Source: JADFQT01 sp047516825 (GTDB lineage Bacteria; Chloroflexota; Dehalococcoidia; Lucifugimonadales; UBA3495). Taken from it: a stretch of 5,669 nucleotides of DNA. Positions 1-5,533 of the stretch are shown here, in pieces. A program made the position numbers and the translations under genes. Location of the stretch: positions 1-5,669 of the forward strand of contig JAKZUA010000172.1 in assembly GCA_047516825.1 (NCBI GenBank), given 5' to 3'. Under the pieces are notes generated by a model that made no database searches, was not told the origin of the DNA, and was given only the letters and a program-made list of their open reading frames with translations. The number at the start of each line of letters is the position of its first letter. Positions within the stretch are counted from its first letter, which is position 1.

Positions 1-140
1 CAGTCCTGCGCCAGATAGCCCTCAATTTGCTGAAGCAGGAGTCCAGCCTTAAACGGGGACTTCAAGGTAAACGGATGAAAGCCGGCTGGGTTGAGGATTA
101 CCTACTCAAAGTGCTCCTTGGTTAAGACGCGATTGCCCTG
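1..140 (+). mobile_element. Right end of an ISAs1-family insertion sequence
   Basis: The transposase C-terminus is followed by GCGATTGCCCTG at 129-140. From memory, ISAs1-family elements end in a sequence of the form GCGATTGCCCTG, or CAGGGCAATCGC read inward, very close to the transposase stop. I therefore place the outer edge of the element at base 140. The family usually duplicates about 8-10 bases of target, so the copy on this side would begin at 141 with CAGGAAAT. The left end and partner duplication lie outside the window, so neither the boundary nor the intactness can be confirmed here. Confidence 0.7.
3..125 (+). pseudogene. C-terminal end of an ISAs1-family transposase (partial, cut by the window edge)
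   Basis: Reading from base 3, the frame is open for 40 codons and stops at TAA 123-125. The peptide contains LRQIALNLLKQE, then KRMKAGW and EDYLLKVL. This matches, from memory, the conserved C-terminus of ISAs1-family (H-repeat-associated) DDE transposases, which read roughly RRIALNLLKQ..K.KRLKAGWD.DYLLKLL. The family moves its element by cut-and-paste. Only the last 40 codons lie in the window, so the sequence cannot show whether the gene is complete upstream or already decayed. No frameshift or stop is seen in the visible part. The family-typical terminal repeat follows 15 bases after the stop, which supports the call. It is labelled pseudogene only because the visible portion is a fragment. 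Confidence 0.8.
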
Positions 141-179
141 CAGGAAATCACCAATAGCCTGCTCCGGGGTCATTCGTTT

Positions 180-250
180 GTCATTGCGAGGGCCGCAGGC
201 CCGGAGTAATCTCTTGAGGGTAAGGAGGGATTGCTTGGCCTCGCTGGCAA
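180..250. repeat. Palindromic intergenic repeat of GTCATTGCGAG type
   Basis: The segment opens with GTCATTGCGAGG (180-191) and closes with CCTCGCTGGCAA (239-250), which reads inverted as TTGCCAGCGAGG. Inside are further inverted arms: AGTAATCTC (205-213) against GGGATTGCTT (227-236), and a perfect small hairpin of GGGCC and GGCCC (190-194 and 198-202) around GCA. This imperfect long palindrome resembles the GTCATTGCGAG...AAGCAATC repeats scattered between genes in Dehalococcoidia and several other phyla, as I recall them. It has no coding potential. A role as a non-autonomous mobile repeat is inference. Confidence 0.6.
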
Positions 251-252
251 AA

Positions 253-325
253 CCCGTTCGCTCTTCGACCGGCTCAGGCCGAACGGGACGTCAACCGCTC
301 GTAGTGAGCTGGTCGAACCATGAGC
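253..325. repeat. Pair of inverted REP-like units (TTCGAC..GCTCA type)
   Basis: Two 25-base units face each other 6 bases apart. The first is at 263-287, beginning CTTCGACC and ending CGAACGGG. The second, at 294-318, reads on the - strand as GTTCGACCAGCTCA and ends CGAGCGGT. By hand alignment 18 of 25 positions agree. The first unit also pairs with an upstream arm, CCCGTTCG (253-260) against CGAACGGG (280-287), an exact 8-base inverted match. The second has short GCTC and GAGC arms (298-300 region and 322-325). The motif matches a common intergenic repeat whose typical form is CTTCGACAGGCTCAGG followed by CGAACGG. Confidence 0.6.
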
Positions 326-330
326 CAATG

Positions 331-388
331 GGGAGACTAAAGGGGGGTTTTGTGACCCCTCCTAATCTCTCCTTAAAAGGGGAGAGAC
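331..388. repeat. Third intergenic repeat, with AGGGG/CCCCT and TCTCTCC/GGAGAGA hairpins
   Basis: Two adjacent hairpins are visible: AGGGG (341-345) against CCCCT (356-360), and TCTCTCC (366-372) against GGAGAGA (381-387) with the loop TTAAAAGG. The text resembles a known dispersed repeat of the form CCCTCCTAATCTCCC followed by TTAAAAGGGGAG, recalled from bacterial genomes rather than looked up. The second hairpin is followed by CATTTT, so it could act as a weak terminator shielding the rpsO promoter from IS readthrough. That is speculative. Confidence 0.45.
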
Positions 389-432
389 ATTTTAAACACC
401 CTAAGGTGCCCTGGTTATGCCCGGTAAATTCG

Positions 433-461
433 TTGTCTGCAAAATAGTCCTGTGCTATAAT
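433..461 (+). promoter_or_regulatory. Sigma-70-type promoter for rpsO-pnp
   Basis: The -10 box is a perfect TATAAT at 456-461, preceded by TG one base upstream (TGC, 453-455), so it is also an extended -10. The -35 box is TTGTCT at 433-438, matching four of six consensus positions. The spacer (439-455) is exactly 17 bases. Transcription would start near 468, leaving a leader of about 37 bases before the rpsO ATG. It lies between the repeat cluster and the gene, and it is the clearest promoter in the window. Confidence 0.75.
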
Positions 462-504
462 GCCCCGGAGTGAAGATGAACAGAGATAAGGTAAAGCGTG
501 GCCA

Positions 505-771
505 ATGCTGGATGGTGTAACGAAGCAAAGGATTACTGAGGAATACCGAGTCCACGAGAACGACACCGGCTCCACAGAAGTACAGGTAGCGGTAATAACC
601 GAGAGAATCAAACAAATAACCGACCATCTTCGAGTCCACAAGAAAGACGTCCACTCCCGCCGAGGCCTGGTGACCTTGGTTTCCAAGCGCCGCAGACTGC
701 TCAACTACCTGACTAAGGAAGATGTTAACCGCTATCAAACATTGATAACCCGGTTGGGATTACGCCGCTAA
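505..771 (+). CDS. rpsO: 30S ribosomal protein S15
   Basis: This 88-residue protein is a primary 16S rRNA-binding protein of the small subunit platform. It binds the h20/h21/h22 junction and helps form bridges to the large subunit. The full family signature is present: NDTGSTEVQVA at 19-29, HKKDVHSRRGL at 45-55, KRRRLLNYL at 61-69, and the terminal RLGLRR. His41, Asp48 and Ser51, which correspond to rRNA-contacting residues in the E. coli protein, are all present. Length matches the usual 88-89 residues. ATG 505 is the only sensible start. The ribosome-binding site is weak: AAGG at 488-491 lies 13 bases upstream. A strong promoter sits just ahead and pnp follows 104 bases later, the common bacterial arrangement. 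Feedback of S15 on its own mRNA is known in several phyla, but I see no clear operator fold here. Confidence 0.97.
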   Translation: MLDGVTKQRITEEYRVHENDTGSTEVQVAVITERIKQITDHLRVHKKDVHSRRGLVTLVSKRRRLLNYLTKEDVNRYQTLITRLGLRR

Positions 772-875
772 TTTTCCAACCGTGTTCAAGCCCTAGGCCC
801 ATCCCCGTTCTTGGCCCAAGCTGACCAATTCTGACTCGCCCTCTATTTTAGCTGTGAGGTAACTTACCCTTTATC

Positions 876-3251
876 ATGTCTACTACTGCATCCCCTTTAA
901 TCATCCAGAGGCTGGTTGGTGATCAGCCAATAATCATTGAAACCGGCAAACTGGCCCTGCAAGCGCACGGCTCGGTCACCGTCCGTCGGGGCGACACTAT
1001 CGTGCTGGCCACCGCGGTAATGGCGGATAAGGCCCGCCTGGATATCGACTTCCTGCCCCTGACGGTGGAATATGAGGAACGTCTCTACTCCGCCGGCAAG
1101 ATCCCAGGCAGCTTTTTCCGGCGAGAGGGAAGGCCCGGCCAGGAGGCCATCCTGGCCTGCCGGCTGACCGACCGCTCGATCCGGCCCCTCATCTCCAAAG
1201 CAGTTCACAACGACGTGCAGATAATCCTCACTGTCCTGTCCGCCGATCCGGAGCATCCAGCGGAGATTCTGGGCATGGTTGGCACCTCCGCCGCTCTGGC
1301 AATCTCCCAAATACCCTTTGCGGGTCCGATTGGGTCCTGCCGGGTGGCCTACAAGGACGGCCGGTACATCATTAACCCTACCTATCAGGAAATCACTGAA
1401 AGCCAGCTGAACATGGTTATCTCCAGCACTGAAGATGCCATCATCATGGTAGAGGCGGGTTCCAAGGAGGTCTCAGAAGAGGTGATCCTGGAAGGCATCC
1501 GGCAAGCCCGCGAAGCCAATCAGGTAGTAATTTCGATGATTCAGGAGCTGGCCAGCCAAGTCGGCAAACCGAAGCTGGAGTTCGCCAGCAACGCGGACGA
1601 AACGGTGGAGATTCAGAACCAGATCAAGGCCCTGGTTCAGGAGCGAATGCAAGAGGTTCTGGGACGGAACGCCTTCAAAGCCGAGCGGGATGAGGGTTTG
1701 GACAGTTTGGAAGAGGAGGCGCAGGAACGCCTGGCCGACAGCTACCCAGCTCAGAAAATTGCTGAAGGCTTTAAGAATGTACTCAGGGGTGAAGTCCGCA
1801 GTCGTATATTGCATCAAGGTGTTCGCCCCGATGGGCGGGCCAGAGAAGAAATTCGGCCAATCACCTGCGAGGTAGGCACGCTACCCCGAACCCACGGCTC
1901 CGGCCTGTTCACCCGAGGGCAAACTCAGGTTCTCTCCGTCGCCACCCTAGCGTCCTTAGCTATGAGGCAGACCTTGGATACGGTGGGCCCCGACGGCACC
2001 AAGCGGTTCATGCATCACTACAACTTCCCTCCTTATTCCACTGGTGAGGCACGCCGGGTAGGTTCACCGGGCCGGCGAGAGATCGGCCACGGAGCGCTGG
2101 CGGAGAGGGCCATTTTGGCCGCCCTGCCCGACGAAGTAGAATTTCCTTATGCCATCCGGGTGGTTTCCGAGTGCCTGGGTTCCAACGGCAGTACCTCCAT
2201 GGCCAGTGTCTGCGGCACCTCCATGGCGCTGATGGACGCCGGTGTCCCGATGAAGGCGCCGGTGGCCGGAATAGCCATGGGCCTGGTTACCGATTCGGAT
2301 GGTGAATACGCCATTCTCAGCGATATTCAAGGCATCGAAGATTTCCTGGGTGACATGGATTTCAAAGTCGCCGGAACCGCTCAGGGAATAAACGCCCTCC
2401 AGATGGACATCAAATTCACCGGACTTACCACCGAGATGCTCAGCGAAGCGCTGGAGCAGGCCAGAACCGGGCGGCTGTTCATCCTGGACAAGATGAACCA
2501 GACCATCTCCCAACCTCGCCAGCAGATGAGCCCCTACGCTCCCAAGATGATTCGGGTCCAGATACCGGTGGAGAAGATCGGACTGGTGATCGGTCCGGGC
2601 GGTAGGGTAATCCGCGCCATCATCGAAGAAACCGGCACCTCCATAGATGTGGCCGATGATGGCGGGGTCACCATAGGCTCTTCCGACCAAGCCATGCTCG
2701 ACCTGGCTCGCAGCAAGGTCGAAGGGCTGACCCGGGACCTGGTGGTGGGAGATATTATGACCGGGAAGATCGCCCGCATCACCAACTTCGGCGCCTTCGT
2801 AGAGCTTCTGCCGGGCAAGGACGGCTTGCTGCGCACGGAAGAGATGGGCGACATGGAAGGCGAACCGCAGATGGGCCAGGAAATAACCGTGATGATTCAG
2901 GAAATCGACTCGATGGGACGGGTCAACCTCTCCCGGAGAGCCTTGTTTGGCGGCAACGGCGATGCCCCATCCGGCGCCGCTCCTTCCGGCGCCGCTCCCC
3001 GGCCCACCCAATCTCGTCCACCCTTTCCCGACCGGGATCGGGGGCGGCCCCGACCGGGGGGAGGCCCCGGTGGTCCCGGTGGCCCCGGCGGACGGGGTGG
3101 GTTCAACGCCGGGGACCGAGATCGGGGACGGCGACCCGGCCCCGGTGGGCCCAGATCCGGCGGAACTTCCCGGCCGGGTGGTCCCAGACCCGGGGGCGGT
3201 GGCACTTCGGAACGGCGCTTCCTGGGAGGCAGCGGCGCTCGACCGCGCTAA
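876..3251 (+). CDS. pnp: Polynucleotide phosphorylase (polyribonucleotide nucleotidyltransferase)
   Basis: This 791-residue enzyme degrades RNA 3' to 5' with phosphate, releasing nucleoside diphosphates, and works as a cytosolic trimer in mRNA turnover. Domains in order: first RNase PH fold (about 8-145, with FFRREGRPG at 80-88), a helical domain (about 245-310), second RNase PH fold (about 312-530), KH (about 556-613, with IGPGG at 572-576) and S1 (about 625-688). The catalytic core is intact: SPGRREIGHG at 397-406, the phosphate-binding loop NGSTSMASVCG at 437-447, and EDFLGDMDFKVAG with Asp489 and Asp495 matching E. coli Asp486 and Asp492. Residues 692-791 form an added Gly/Pro/Arg-rich tail. 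The S1 domain is diverged after GAFVELLPGKDG. ATG 876 is fixed by an in-frame stop at 855-857, and GAGGT (856-860) is a rather distant ribosome-binding site. It is probably cotranscribed with rpsO. Confidence 0.97.
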   Translation: MSTTASPLIIQRLVGDQPIIIETGKLALQAHGSVTVRRGDTIVLATAVMADKARLDIDFLPLTVEYEERLYSAGKIPGSFFRREGRPGQEAILACRLTDRSIRPLISKAVHNDVQIILTVLSADPEHPAEILGMVGTSAALAISQIPFAGPIGSCRVAYKDGRYIINPTYQEITESQLNMVISSTEDAIIMVEAGSKEVSEEVILEGIRQAREANQVVISMIQELASQVGKPKLEFASNADETVEIQNQIKALVQERMQEVLGRNAFKAERDEGLDSLEEEAQERLADSYPAQKIAEGFKNVLRGEVRSRILHQGVRPDGRAREEIRPITCEVGTLPRTHGSGLFTRGQTQVLSVATLASLAMRQTLDTVGPDGTKRFMHHYNFPPYSTGEARRVGSPGRREIGHGALAERAILAALPDEVEFPYAIRVVSECLGSNGSTSMASVCGTSMALMDAGVPMKAPVAGIAMGLVTDSDGEYAILSDIQGIEDFLGDMDFKVAGTAQGINALQMDIKFTGLTTEMLSEALEQARTGRLFILDKMNQTISQPRQQMSPYAPKMIRVQIPVEKIGLVIGPGGRVIRAIIEETGTSIDVADDGGVTIGSSDQAMLDLARSKVEGLTRDLVVGDIMTGKIARITNFGAFVELLPGKDGLLRTEEMGDMEGEPQMGQEITVMIQEIDSMGRVNLSRRALFGGNGDAPSGAAPSGAAPRPTQSRPPFPDRDRGRPRPGGGPGGPGGPGGRGGFNAGDRDRGRRPGPGGPRSGGTSRPGGPRPGGGGTSERRFLGGSGARPR

Positions 3252-3341
3252 TCCCGCTCAGGGGGCTGGCATAGCCGGCTACCTAAACTAATGGCAGAGT
3301 GAAACCTACATCGACACCGGATTGGGCAGCGCTTCCCACAC

Positions 3342-3420
3342 CGTCATTCCGGCGAACGCCGGAATCCAGGGAACAGTGGAGAATGTACTTTCCGGGACAC
3401 CGGCTTACGCCGGTGTGACG
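3342..3420. repeat. 79-bp palindromic intergenic repeat (GTCATTCCGGCG type)
   Basis: The ends are imperfect 24-base inverted copies of each other. The left arm (3342-3365) starts CGTCATTCCGGCG. The right arm (3397-3420), read on the - strand, starts CGTCACACCGGCG. By hand 18 of 24 positions agree. Each arm is itself a hairpin: ATTCCGGCG with CGCCGGAAT on the left, and ACACCGGC with GCCGGTGT around TTAC on the right. The centre (3366-3396) has no coding content. This matches a dispersed repeat with CGTCATTCCGGCGAA.GCCGG ends seen in many bacteria. It sits in the 3' untranslated region of pnp, upstream of the terminator, so it would be transcribed. It looks like a MITE-like unit; mobility is inferred. 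Confidence 0.65.
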
Positions 3421-3445
3421 AAGGATTTTGCTATTTCAGCGGTGC

Positions 3446-3488
3446 AACCAGAAAGGGGCTGGCCTTGAGCCAGCCCCTTTCTGGTTTT
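3446..3488 (+). terminator. Strong intrinsic terminator of the rpsO-pnp unit
   Basis: A perfect 18-bp stem is formed by 3446-3463 (AACCAGAAAGGGGCTGGC) and 3469-3486 (GCCAGCCCCTTTCTGGTT), with the 5-base loop CTTGA. The stem is GC-rich next to the loop. A run of four T residues (3485-3488) overlaps the stem foot and is followed by AACTTT. The T run is short, but the stem is exceptionally long and flawless. There is no matching T run on the - strand side, so it should act mainly on + strand transcription. It separates pnp from dapB. Confidence 0.85.
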
Positions 3489-3491
3489 AAC

Positions 3492-3520
3492 TTTCCCCAG
3501 CTGCACCTGCGTGTTAATAT
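3492..3520 (+). promoter_or_regulatory. Possible weak promoter for dapB-asd
   Basis: TAATAT at 3515-3520 is a four-of-six match to the -10 box, and the TGT before it gives an extended -10 form. TTTCCC at 3492-3497 is a poor -35 (three of six) at a 17-base spacing. Its placement just after the terminator and 44 bases before the dapB start is sensible, since the operon needs its own promoter. The match itself is weak, and the leader is too short to hold a lysine riboswitch. Confidence 0.3.
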
Positions 3521-3552
3521 TTAGGCCAATTCTATCCTGGCGGCTTGCCATC

Positions 3553-3558
3553 AGGGGG
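3553..3558 (+). promoter_or_regulatory. Ribosome-binding site that sets the dapB start
   Basis: AGGGGGTG at 3553-3560 is one base off the ideal AGGAGGTG. Its core lies 5 bases before ATG 3564. The alternative GTG at 3558-3560 is part of this Shine-Dalgarno sequence and so is unlikely to be the start codon. Confidence 0.7.
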
Positions 3559-3563
3559 TGACT

Positions 3564-4352
3564 ATGGCGGCGATCAGAGTGGTAGTCAACGGCGCCACCG
3601 GCAAAATGGGTATGGAAACCGTCGCCGCGCTTGGTCGGGAGCCCGACCTGGACCTGGTGGGAGCCATTTGTCGCCAGGAGAGAGGGGCCACCCTGCAGTT
3701 GCCCGATGGCGGTGAAGTGCCTCTTTCGACAAACCTGGAGGACATTCTCACCCAAACTCATCCGGCGGTATTGATAGATTTCAGTAACGCCGGCGCCTGT
3801 ATGGAGGCGGTTCCCGTGGCTTCCGCCTACTCCATAAACATGGTGCTGGGGGCCAGCGGCCTGACCGAAAAGCACCTAAAGCAGCTGGATGCCCTGGCCA
3901 GCGACAAGAACATTGGCATCATTGTTGCCCCAAACTTCGCCCTGGGGGCGGTAATCCTGAAAAAGCTGGCGGAGCAGGCCGCTCCCTTTTTCGACTACCT
4001 GGACATTGTCGAAACCCATCACGAGGCCAAGATCGATTCTCCATCCGGGTTTTCCCTGGCCTTGGCCCAGAGTCTGGGAAAGGACAAGAGCTTTACCCGT
4101 ACCGAAACGAAGAAGGAAAACCTGGCCAACACCAGGGGTGGGGAGTACAACGGAATAACCATCCACAGCGTTCGCATGCCGGGCCGCAGCGCTCACCACG
4201 AAATTACCATGGGCGCTCCCGGACAGACCATAACCCTGCGTCACGACACCATGGGCCGGGACTGCTATATGCCGGGGGTTGTTCGTTGTGTACGCGAGGT
4301 GGTGAAGCAGCCGGGGCTGGTGGTGGGACTGGAAACTGTCCTGGGCCTGTAG
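3564..4352 (+). CDS. dapB: 4-hydroxy-tetrahydrodipicolinate reductase
   Basis: At 262 residues from ATG 3564, this cytosolic enzyme reduces hydroxy-tetrahydrodipicolinate to tetrahydrodipicolinate with NAD(P)H in diaminopimelate and lysine synthesis. The N-terminal Rossmann fold shows VVVNGATGKMG at 6-16, with basic residues Arg37 and Arg40 after the second strand, which may favour NADPH. The loop usually written GTTG is GASG at 96-99. APNFALG is at 122-128. The catalytic segment ETHHEAKIDSPSGF at 150-163 keeps His152 and Lys156, matching E. coli His159 and Lys163. The residue after PSG is Phe163, where the family nearly always has Thr (E. coli Thr170, a substrate-carboxylate contact). The C-terminal region keeps RGGEYNGITIHSVRMPG at 191-207, AHHE at 210-213 and RHDT at 226-229. 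Length is normal. A GTG six bases upstream is rejected as the start because it lies in the ribosome-binding site. asd follows after 36 bases. Confidence 0.93.
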   Translation: MAAIRVVVNGATGKMGMETVAALGREPDLDLVGAICRQERGATLQLPDGGEVPLSTNLEDILTQTHPAVLIDFSNAGACMEAVPVASAYSINMVLGASGLTEKHLKQLDALASDKNIGIIVAPNFALGAVILKKLAEQAAPFFDYLDIVETHHEAKIDSPSGFSLALAQSLGKDKSFTRTETKKENLANTRGGEYNGITIHSVRMPGRSAHHEITMGAPGQTITLRHDTMGRDCYMPGVVRCVREVVKQPGLVVGLETVLGL

Positions 4353-4388
4353 CCAGAGGGCAAAAACTTGGCGGGTGATTAGCGGATT

Positions 4389-5420
4389 TTGGAGAACCTG
4401 ACCTTAGCTGTAGTGGGAGCCACCGGCGCCGTAGGCACCGAGTTCCTGCGGATAATTGAAAAACGTCACCCAGAATTGGGTAACCTCAAGCTGCTGGCCT
4501 CCAAACGCTCCGCCGGCAAGAAGCTCACGGTTAATGGCGCGGAGCTGGTGGTGGAGGAGACGACCGCGGATTCCTTCCGGGGGGTGGATATCGCCTTCAT
4601 CTCGGTCAGCACCGCCATCAGCCGGGAGCTGGCACCCATCGCGGTGGCCGCCGGAGCGGTGGTCATCGACGACAGCTCGGCCTTTCGCATGCAGCCAGAG
4701 GTTCCTCTGGTGGTTCCAGAAGTCAACGGATCGGATGTGGAGGCGCACCAGGGAATTATTGCCATTCCAAATTGCTCCACCACGCCCCTGGTGATGGTGG
4801 CCCATCCCCTGGGCCGGGCCAATCCCATTCGGCGTATCGTTGCGGACACCTATCAGTCCGTTTCCGGAGCCGGCGGCGGCGCCATGACCGAATTGCGGGA
4901 GCAGAGTCTAACCCTGCTGAATGGTGGCGCGGTGCAGCCGGTGGCGCAGCCCCAACAAATAGGCTTTAACGTGATACCTCACATCGATGCCTTCCTGGAC
5001 AGCGGCTACACCTGGGAAGAGCAAAAAATGATCGATGAATCCCGCAAGATTCTGCACTCCCCCGAAATCGCCGTCTCCGCCACCTGCGTGCGGGTGCCGG
5101 TCTATGTGTCCCACAGCGTCGCGCTGCACATCGAACTGGACCATCCCATGTCAGCCGCCGAGGCCAGAGAAATCTTGAGTCAGATGCCGGGGCTGCAGGT
5201 GCTGGACGACCCAGAGAATAAAGTCTATCCCATGCCCTGGAACGTGGCCGGGCAAGACGACGTGTTTGTCGGCCGCATTCGTCAGGACGCCTCCCACCCC
5301 AACGGTCTCGCCATGTGGGTCGTTTCCGACAACCTGCGCAAAGGCGCCGCGCTCAACTCCATCCAGATCGCCGAGGAGCTGGTGGCCCGGGACTGCCTCA
5401 AGCCCCGGGTAAAGGGTTAG
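4389..5420 (+). CDS. asd: Aspartate-semialdehyde dehydrogenase
   Basis: This 343-residue cytosolic enzyme reduces L-aspartyl-4-phosphate to aspartate semialdehyde with NADPH, the branch point to lysine/diaminopimelate, threonine and methionine. The NADP-binding loop GATGAVG is at 10-16. Catalytic Cys129 lies in IPNCSTTPLVM, Gln156 in TYQSVSGAGGG, Arg235 in TCVRVPV, and the general base His242 in SHSVALH. The C-terminal SDNLRKGAALNSIQIAE is typical. Length is usual for the bacterial family. The start is TTG 4389: an in-frame stop lies at 4380-4382, no ATG or GTG lies between, and the Rossmann strand begins only four residues in. GGGTGA at 4373-4378 is a reasonable ribosome-binding site 10 bases upstream. 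No terminator separates it from dapB, so the two probably share a message. dapA, the enzyme between them in the pathway, is not seen. Confidence 0.96.
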   Translation: MENLTLAVVGATGAVGTEFLRIIEKRHPELGNLKLLASKRSAGKKLTVNGAELVVEETTADSFRGVDIAFISVSTAISRELAPIAVAAGAVVIDDSSAFRMQPEVPLVVPEVNGSDVEAHQGIIAIPNCSTTPLVMVAHPLGRANPIRRIVADTYQSVSGAGGGAMTELREQSLTLLNGGAVQPVAQPQQIGFNVIPHIDAFLDSGYTWEEQKMIDESRKILHSPEIAVSATCVRVPVYVSHSVALHIELDHPMSAAEAREILSQMPGLQVLDDPENKVYPMPWNVAGQDDVFVGRIRQDASHPNGLAMWVVSDNLRKGAALNSIQIAEELVARDCLKPRVKG

Positions 5421-5533
5421 CCACCTTACCCCAGAGCCCTGGTAAGCGTAGTAGCGGCCAGCCCGGCTGCTGATGGATTCGATGCCAACCTATTTTCGAT
5501 GATAAGGGAGTCAAAGATGCCTGATTTGAAAGT
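5421..5533. other. Unassigned DNA downstream of asd
   Basis: No convincing gene is seen here. A small hairpin follows the asd stop: CTTACC (5425-5430) against GGTAAG (5441-5446). It has no T run, so it is not a convincing terminator. A second imperfect hairpin lies at 5453-5471 (AGCGGCC against GGCTGCT, one mismatch). An ATG at 5517 with AAGGGAG (5504-5510) ahead of it looks like a good translation start, but its frame closes after 12 codons. It could be the remains of a gene interrupted just downstream, though the 12-residue peptide matches nothing I recognise. Confidence 0.4.

Noticed and set aside
180..388. CRISPR array
   Set aside because: The repeats here are palindromic and all different; there are no regularly spaced identical direct repeats.
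91..447. 118-codon open frame on the + strand ahead of rpsO
   Set aside because: It overlaps the transposase end and runs through three palindromic repeat units and the promoter. It has no recognisable domain and no ribosome-binding site, so it is a chance frame.
772..875. RNase III-type regulatory hairpin between rpsO and pnp, as in E. coli
   Set aside because: Only very short stems such as CTTG/CAAG and TTGG/CCAA can be drawn; no long stable helix is seen.
2064..3011. 315-codon open frame on the - strand inside pnp
   Set aside because: It lies wholly opposite a strongly conserved pnp sequence. Long antisense frames are common in GC-rich genes, and the peptide shows no known motif.
3558..3563. 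GTG 3558 as the dapB start
   Set aside because: The codon is embedded in the Shine-Dalgarno AGGGGGTG, and ATG 3564 has ideal spacing to it and gives the usual DapB N-terminus.
3489..3563. Lysine riboswitch (L-box) upstream of dapB
   Set aside because: Only about 75 bases separate the terminator from the start codon, well short of the roughly 170 bases needed, and no conserved core elements are visible.
5465..5520. tmRNA-like 5' end suggested by GGATTCGA
   Set aside because: The match is confined to a few bases, and the surrounding tRNA-like and pseudoknot sequences are absent.
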